A program made the translations under genes and the position numbers. Source: Adiantum capillus-veneris (Eukaryota; Streptophyta; Polypodiopsida; Polypodiales; Pteridaceae). From it: DNA of 64,000 nt. The notes beneath the pieces were generated by a model, which made no database searches, was not told where the DNA came from, and was given only the letters and a program-made list of their open reading frames with translations. The DNA lies in the NCBI GenBank assembly GCA_014529385.2, contig CM043971.1, positions 96,250,382 through 96,314,381 on the forward strand. The letters run 5' to 3'. This document shows, piece by piece, positions 59,119-64,000 of the stretch (position 1 is its first letter; the number at the start of each line of letters is the position of its first letter).

Positions 59119-60332
59119 ATGGTTGACAATAGTAAAGAGAGTGAAATTAATGTTGATAACTTTGATTTTGCTCATGAGCAAGCTACTAATGATGCTTCAA
59201 TGCTTGTTAACTATCTTGTTTCTAGGCTTCAACAAGCCATGGGTAATCCATCTCTCCAAAGTGAAGTGCAACGGCAGCTTCGTGCTCACGGGATTCTCCA
59301 AGCTCATCACCATGACGAGAGAACACCTAGGAACCTCCTTGTGAGACTACCAAAAGAGGTCTCTCTCCGCTTCGGGAAGAAGAAGAGAATCCATATGAAG
59401 GGCTCAAGAATTTACTTCTTGACGATGCATCTCCTTCCCAAAGGAGAACTCAAGAGCCTCCACCGAAGGAATGAGAAAGAAGCGAGTCTCCCGCCACCTC
59501 GGCGGAGATGGCTCCACGAAGACGGCGGCCTAAACGCTCTCCAACACCACCAAAGCGGAGAAGACCATCGTATTCTTCTCCTCACCATAACTCAAAGAGG
59601 GATGATAAAAAGCAAGAGAAGAAAAAGGCAAGAAAGAGGACACCCTCTTCTCCATCTTCTTCATCCTCTTCCTCTTATGAAAGCGATGGTGAAGACGAAA
59701 AAGATCAAGACAAGGAAAAGGCGAGAAAGAGGTCACCTTCTTCAAATTCTTCACCCTCTGAAGAAAGTGACGGTGCAACCTTTGAACCATCAAAAAGAAG
59801 AGGCCATATGAAATCCTATGCCGCATGGAAGAGGTCGTCCAAGCTGAAGAAATTCAAAGAGGGAGGGAAGAGCATCTGTTTCCTTACCTATGATGGCACC
59901 TTTGGTGCTACGGACAAAGTCTTGGCCTTTATCCAGCAATTCGATGCGGCGTTTGGAGATGAGGGCTTCACGGAGTCCTCTAAGCTACGCCATGTAGCTA
60001 TGCACTTTCAAAAGTCCGCCAGACAATGGTGGTCTAGCCTACGAGCCAACGGTGAAGCTCCACGGACATGGAAAGCTTTAAGAGCTTCCATTATGAAGCA
60101 GTTTTTGGCCACCGATGCCAAAGACAAAGTACTCACCGAATGGCGAAGCTTAAAGCTCTCTCCCAATGAATCCATCCACAAATATGTAGACAAGTTTTGG
60201 GACCTACAACTCAAAGCCACTGTCTTCAAAAAGTTGGATTTTGGAGAGCAAAAGCAACAATTTTGTGCGGGCTTAACCGAAGAAATGGCGGAGTATGTCA
60301 AGTCCCAAAGGCCACGTACCATATTGGCGTAA
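59119..60332 (+). pseudogene. family A gag, second copy, truncated
   Basis: Repeats 51830-53040 with only a handful of substitutions (for instance GATGGT/GACGGT near 59770 and AACTCC/AAGTCC near 60300). It has the same frameshift and TGA in its first third. It breaks after RPRTILA at 60330, where sequence jumps into the middle of an LTR. The zinc knuckle and all of pol are absent. Confidence 0.93.
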
Positions 60333-60336
60333 GATA

Positions 60337-60809
60337 CTCGTAAGATACTCGTTCTAATTCCTCTCAATCTACTCTCATACCCTGCTAGCTCTCACCATCT
60401 TCGAAGGTGTGTGAGGTCTTGGGTCTGAGAACGGGGATAATTAAAGTTGTGTTTGTTAAGTGTTTTTCTTAGTGCATGAAGCTTTCATCTTCATTGCACT
60501 AGCTAGTCTTGAAGGAACACAAAGAATTGTATTGTACAATGTCTCTCTTGATGGGAGAAACCATAATACAAAGCCTTTTGGAGGGGGGACCGGCTCCATG
60601 CAAATCCGGTCCTCAACTGTTGTCAATAGATTAATTTCTCTCTCTTTTGAAAGTATTGTCGATGCTATCTAACTAGGTGTTATGCTTTTTGTTGCTCTCT
60701 CCACCCAAGCACTCTTGTAATTCTCATTAGGAATCTATTCTAATGAAATGCCCACTATGTTCATGCTCATTTCCGCTACACACAAGTTATTAGGCCATTA
60801 AATGTTACA
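60337..60809 (+). repeat. family A LTR3, last 473 bp
   Basis: Equals LTR1 from 50940 to its end. An 11-bp TAAGATACTCG duplication marks the junction with gag. It ends TTACA, directly before the ATCAA target copy. Confidence 0.93.
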
Positions 60810-60814
60810 ATCAA

Positions 60815-63800
60815 TAAGATCTTGCACCGTATCATCGTCTATCTCTAATTCCAAACATAACTCTGCCCCAACTCGTTCTGGGAGATTGTCTTCATCCATT
60901 GCATCTTCATCTGCAAGTGTCAATTCTGGATCGTCTGCGTCATCTCTCGTATATCTGTCAATTTCCTCTGCCATACCTTCGTCCATCTCATCTAATGTCA
61001 TAGTAGTATGGACGTCGTCTGACTGACTTTCCTCCAGTGGATCTTGCCCTTCAAATACCTGTTTATTTCTTGGAGCAACTTGAAGCACAAACCACCATTG
61101 TCACTCTCGAGGGTCCGGTACAAAGACCACTTGCTCGCAATGTTCGGGGAGAGAAAATGTGTCGCTCGCATTTGTCCAAGTCTTTGTAGAATCTATTCGC
61201 ACAAGTTTTTTTCCATCTTTGCGTACCGTTGCATTGCGACCAGAAGTAATCACCTTGAACCACTTCACATCCAACAAAAACATCTCAAACCGCCTGAAGA
61301 TTACTTTCAGGATATCTGACACCAGAACACAGTAATCCAGGTTGCTAGTGCTCTCATTCGTGTCTCTAGCACTGGCCCTGCTCTTTTGCATGAAACTAAC
61401 CATTACCCCACTGTCAAACGTGTTTCTTCTGCTGTCAATTAGTTGTGTTCTGAAATGCTTTCCATGCGACCACAGTCCCATGTATGTATGATACTTCCAG
61501 TCATATCCAATAGCCAACTCTTTCTCTTCTAGAGATATGGGTTCTCCAATCTGTCGAGCTGCTCTCACTATCTTGTCCAACCATGCCATTGTAGGGAATT
61601 CAGGTAGAGGAGCGAGATAGTCTGGCAAGGGTAAGCCTCTAGTCGTTCGACTTTGCGTGAAATCCTGTCGCTCTAGATTGCGTCTCTCTTTCTCTTCTTC
61701 GTACCTTTCAAGCCATTTTTGCATCGGTGTTGAATTTAGTATACAGAACTTCATGATCTTTTCTCGCATGGCCAAGTTCATTTTCTTCGGCACCCCTTGC
61801 CCTTGCGGCTCCTCTCCCACCAGTATTGCATCCTCCTCATCGCTCCACAGTCGAGGCATTTCTGGGTCAGAAACGGATAGAAATTCGGTCGTCAATACAA
61901 GAGACTCTTGCACCAGCCATCCTTCTGCCATGCTCCCCTCTGGACGCGCTTTTTGGTGAACAAAACCCTTAAGTGTTTTCATGAACCGCTCTAGAAAGCA
62001 CATCCAACGGCTGTGGACTATACCAACCACTGCAACCTCATCTACTACATGGACGAGCAAGTGCATTTGGATAGTTAGGCAGCTCGTGGGTAGATACTTC
62101 TCAATCATGCAAACTGCCTCAACGGAGTTAGCGCTTGCGACTGCAATAGATTCCTCCCGTATCTCCTTGGAAGAGATCCACCGCACTAGCTCTGAAATCT
62201 TATATATGCAGGTCCGCACTTCCTTCGTTAAACACCCCTTGATCGCAATTGGAAGAATGAATTGCAAGAACTTATGCCAGTCGTGCGATTTCAACCTTGA
62301 CAATTGATCGTCACGGGTGAATGCTGTCTTGAGACATCGCATATATCCTGTTGGCGTCCTGAACTCTGAAATCACTCTTTTCACTTGTCGCTCTTCGTTT
62401 TTTAGCAATACCCATGGCTCTCTTGGAAGTTTTGTTTGACCAGCTGCATTGGTGAAAGGCCACAGCTCTGGCATCTTTCCAACCGACTGCAAATCATCTC
62501 GTGAAGCTCGATTGTCTTTCATTCCCATGATTGTCTTCCAGAGGAGCTCTCCCACATTCTTGAATATATGCATTGGATCCAGCAAATGGTTAATTAGTAG
62601 ATCACCCCAGTACGGCAACGTATGGAGAATGGACAAACGTTTCATTCCTGGAACATGTATCCCCTCATGTTGCTCCCATCGGCGACACCACTCTTGTACA
62701 TGCATAGGACGACATTCGACGCAACCAAGCTGGCCTTCACGCAAGTGATGGCCATCTGGAAGATAACGGTGGTGGCCTTGATAAATTGTCTTTCGAAGAG
62801 AGGTAGAATAGCGCACATCCAAAGACTGCCCGCAAATTGGACATGCATTGTATCCCGAAGTTGTTAGTCCTGCATATATCAAAGTATGAATCATGCTAAG
62901 GCAAAGGGCTTGCGAATAGCGAGAATTTTGTAAATCAATAACCATTACTAGAAGCTTCTCCGTATCCTGGCCAATCATGCATAGTCCACATAAGAAGTCC
63001 ATGGATCCTTGCATCCTGTTGTCCTACTGGTTCAACCGCATCTGCTATGTCGATCCCATGCCATAACTCCTGGAGCTTGTCAACTAGTGGAGCTAGATAA
63101 ACATCCATGTTTTTTGCTTTGAACTTACCAGGTACAATCAAGCTTAAAATCAAATGACCCTTCTTGATAGCAAGCCACGGCGGGAGGTTGTAATTGATAA
63201 GGCACACTGGCCAAGTGCTCCATGACGAGCTTCTCAAGCCAAATGGATTGACTCCATCCATGGCCATGCCCAAATGCAAATTGCGTGGTTCACTCTTAAA
63301 ATGTGGACAGGTATCTTCAATGTGCCTCCAAGCCTTCGAATCACCGGGCACCCTAAATGTTGCGTCAATGGATCTATTCGTAGAATGCCACCGCATCAAC
63401 TTTGCAATGGAACCACAACGAAACATGCTTTTTATCCTAGGAATAATAGGGAAATGCCGCAACACTTTAGTTGGCACTGTCTCGCCAACTGCATCTTGTT
63501 TGTAGTGCATTGCTCCGCACTTAGGACACGACAGACAATCTGCGAATTCATTGCGAAAAAGAATGCAATCATTTGGACATGCATGAATCTTGTTGTAGTC
63601 CAAGCCAACTGAGGTCAGAAGTTGCTTTGCATCTGGCCTGGAGGGGGGCATTTCATTGCCAGCCGGGAGAAGTTGCTCCCGCAATAACCTCTTTAAGCCA
63701 CATTAAATTAAAATTAAAGCTCTCCGAGCACATCATCGTTGCAATCGAAAAATATCTTTTGTAAATTACGTACCTAAACAAAGCAGTGACGCTTGCATCT

Positions 63801-64000
63801 GACCACCCATACACTGATTGAAGATTCAAAAACGCCAGACAAGTATGAAGCACATATATTTTGGCGCCTTCATAGATTGGTTGACGTGCCAACTTTCTCA
63901 ACATGTCTTCAGGAGATAGGCGCACGACTTCTGGTGCTGCTTCGTTCGCGTTCTCCTCGCTTGTCTGGAAGAAGGCATCCAGCATCTCCTCCATGCCGTC
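60815..64000 (-). pseudogene. tnp2: CACTA tnp2-type transposase (5' end outside window)
   Basis: The transposase cuts and joins the CACTA ends. Exons on the minus strand are >64000-63774, 63688-62949 and 62870-60815, with introns of 85 bp (GTACGT..AG) and 78 bp (GTAATG..GCAG). Motifs in order: YGWSDASVTALF; CPNDCILFRNEF and CPKCG; MAMDGVNPFG; WTMHDWPGYGEAS; YNACPICGQ; GHHRYLPDGHH; LPYWGDLLINHLLDPMHIFKNVGELLW; MHLLVHVVDEVAVVG..RWMCFLERFMKTLK; ARPEGSMAEGW; VFVPDPRE. A single TGA at 61101-61103 interrupts just before QWWFVLQVAPRN, then the frame continues open through an acidic tail to the gypsy insertion at 60815. The insertion removes the last few codons. Except for the TGA it is complete within the window. 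Confidence 0.95.

Larger units (their letters stand above)
49830..60809 (+). mobile_element. family A chromovirus array: LTR-internal-LTR-partial internal-partial LTR (10,980 bp)
   Basis: Outer target duplications ATCAA lie at 49825-49829 and 60810-60814, so the whole block entered one site. The structure is LTR1 (49830-51412), full internal region (51413-57122), LTR2 (57123-58701), second internal region cut in gag at about 60330, and the last 473 bp of LTR3 (60337-60809). The repeated parts are almost identical (a few differences per kb). It lies in the 3' end of the CACTA tnp2 gene. An array formed by unequal recombination between LTRs and then shortened by deletion explains it best. Confidence 0.92.
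47748..64000 (-). mobile_element. large CACTA (En/Spm) transposon, continues beyond the window
   Basis: The left terminus CACTACAACAAAAAAACG (47748) is a classic plant CACTA end, preceded by GAG, its likely 3-bp target copy. Subterminal motifs around GCATAGCGACGC / GCGCGTCGCTAT occur in both orientations at 47785-47865. Two genes on the minus strand read toward this end: tnpA-like (48558-49693) and tnp2 (60815 to >64000). Removing the 10,980-bp gypsy insertion (49830-60809) leaves about 5.3 kb of this element in the window. The other terminus lies outside. Confidence 0.9.

Overview
This window is non-genic, transposon-dense DNA from a land-plant nuclear genome. The evidence is the set of plant-type element families: Ty3/gypsy chromoviruses with chromodomains, Ty1/copia elements, En/Spm (CACTA) transposons with a tnp2-type transposase carrying GT..AG introns, and a LINE. 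Dinucleotide microsatellites are long, and the elements are nested several layers deep. The species cannot be told from the sequence. No bacterial-type operon, CRISPR array, rRNA or tRNA gene was seen.

Layout, left half. 1-3253 (-) and 4257-6560 (+) are two broken copies of one chromovirus family (family A), head-to-head around the 3' end and short LTR of a copia element (3279-4256). 6561-8118 is GT/GA-rich filler. 8119-9417 (-) is an integrase fragment of a second gypsy lineage. It is followed by an LTR (9418-10359) and an unrecognised ORF (10409-11113). 11111-12338 (+) is a decayed tnp2 fragment. 12339-18250 is a copia element (LTR, primer-binding site, integrase end, RT) split inside its RT by a 3866-bp CACTA-type transposon (14073-17938) with an exact TTC target duplication. 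18570-24776 (-) is a copia-like element with an internal 1.67-kb tandem duplication of its gag-protease region.

Middle. 25175-29496 (+) and 29734-35552 (-) are two chromoviruses of family B with very short LTRs (about 130-155 bp). The second is structurally complete, with TAACA target duplications. 35850-36270 is LINE reverse transcriptase, followed by an LTR. 36626-38700 is mostly non-coding and holds tandem repeats and a strong 58-bp foldback. 38949-39999 holds two small candidate host ORFs in opposite orientation that share an inverted 38-bp segment. 40225-40923 and 45015-45965 are relics of a DEAH-box pre-mRNA splicing helicase (PRP2/ESP3 type). They are separated by a third chromovirus-like element, family C (40924-45012, -), which carries two very long GA arrays.

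Right half. From 47748 to beyond the window end lies one large CACTA element, with its terminal inverted repeat at 47748. A tnpA-like gene (48558-49693, -) and a nearly intact tnp2 transposase gene (60815 to >64000, -) read toward that terminus. A family A gypsy element (49830-60809) is inserted in the 3' end of tnp2, with ATCAA duplications on both outer sides. It has the unusual form LTR-internal-LTR-truncated internal-truncated LTR. Coding damage in the CACTA genes is limited to three in-frame TGA codons, so this element decayed only recently. No undamaged host gene is certain here. The best candidates are the small ORFs near 39.1-39.9 kb.
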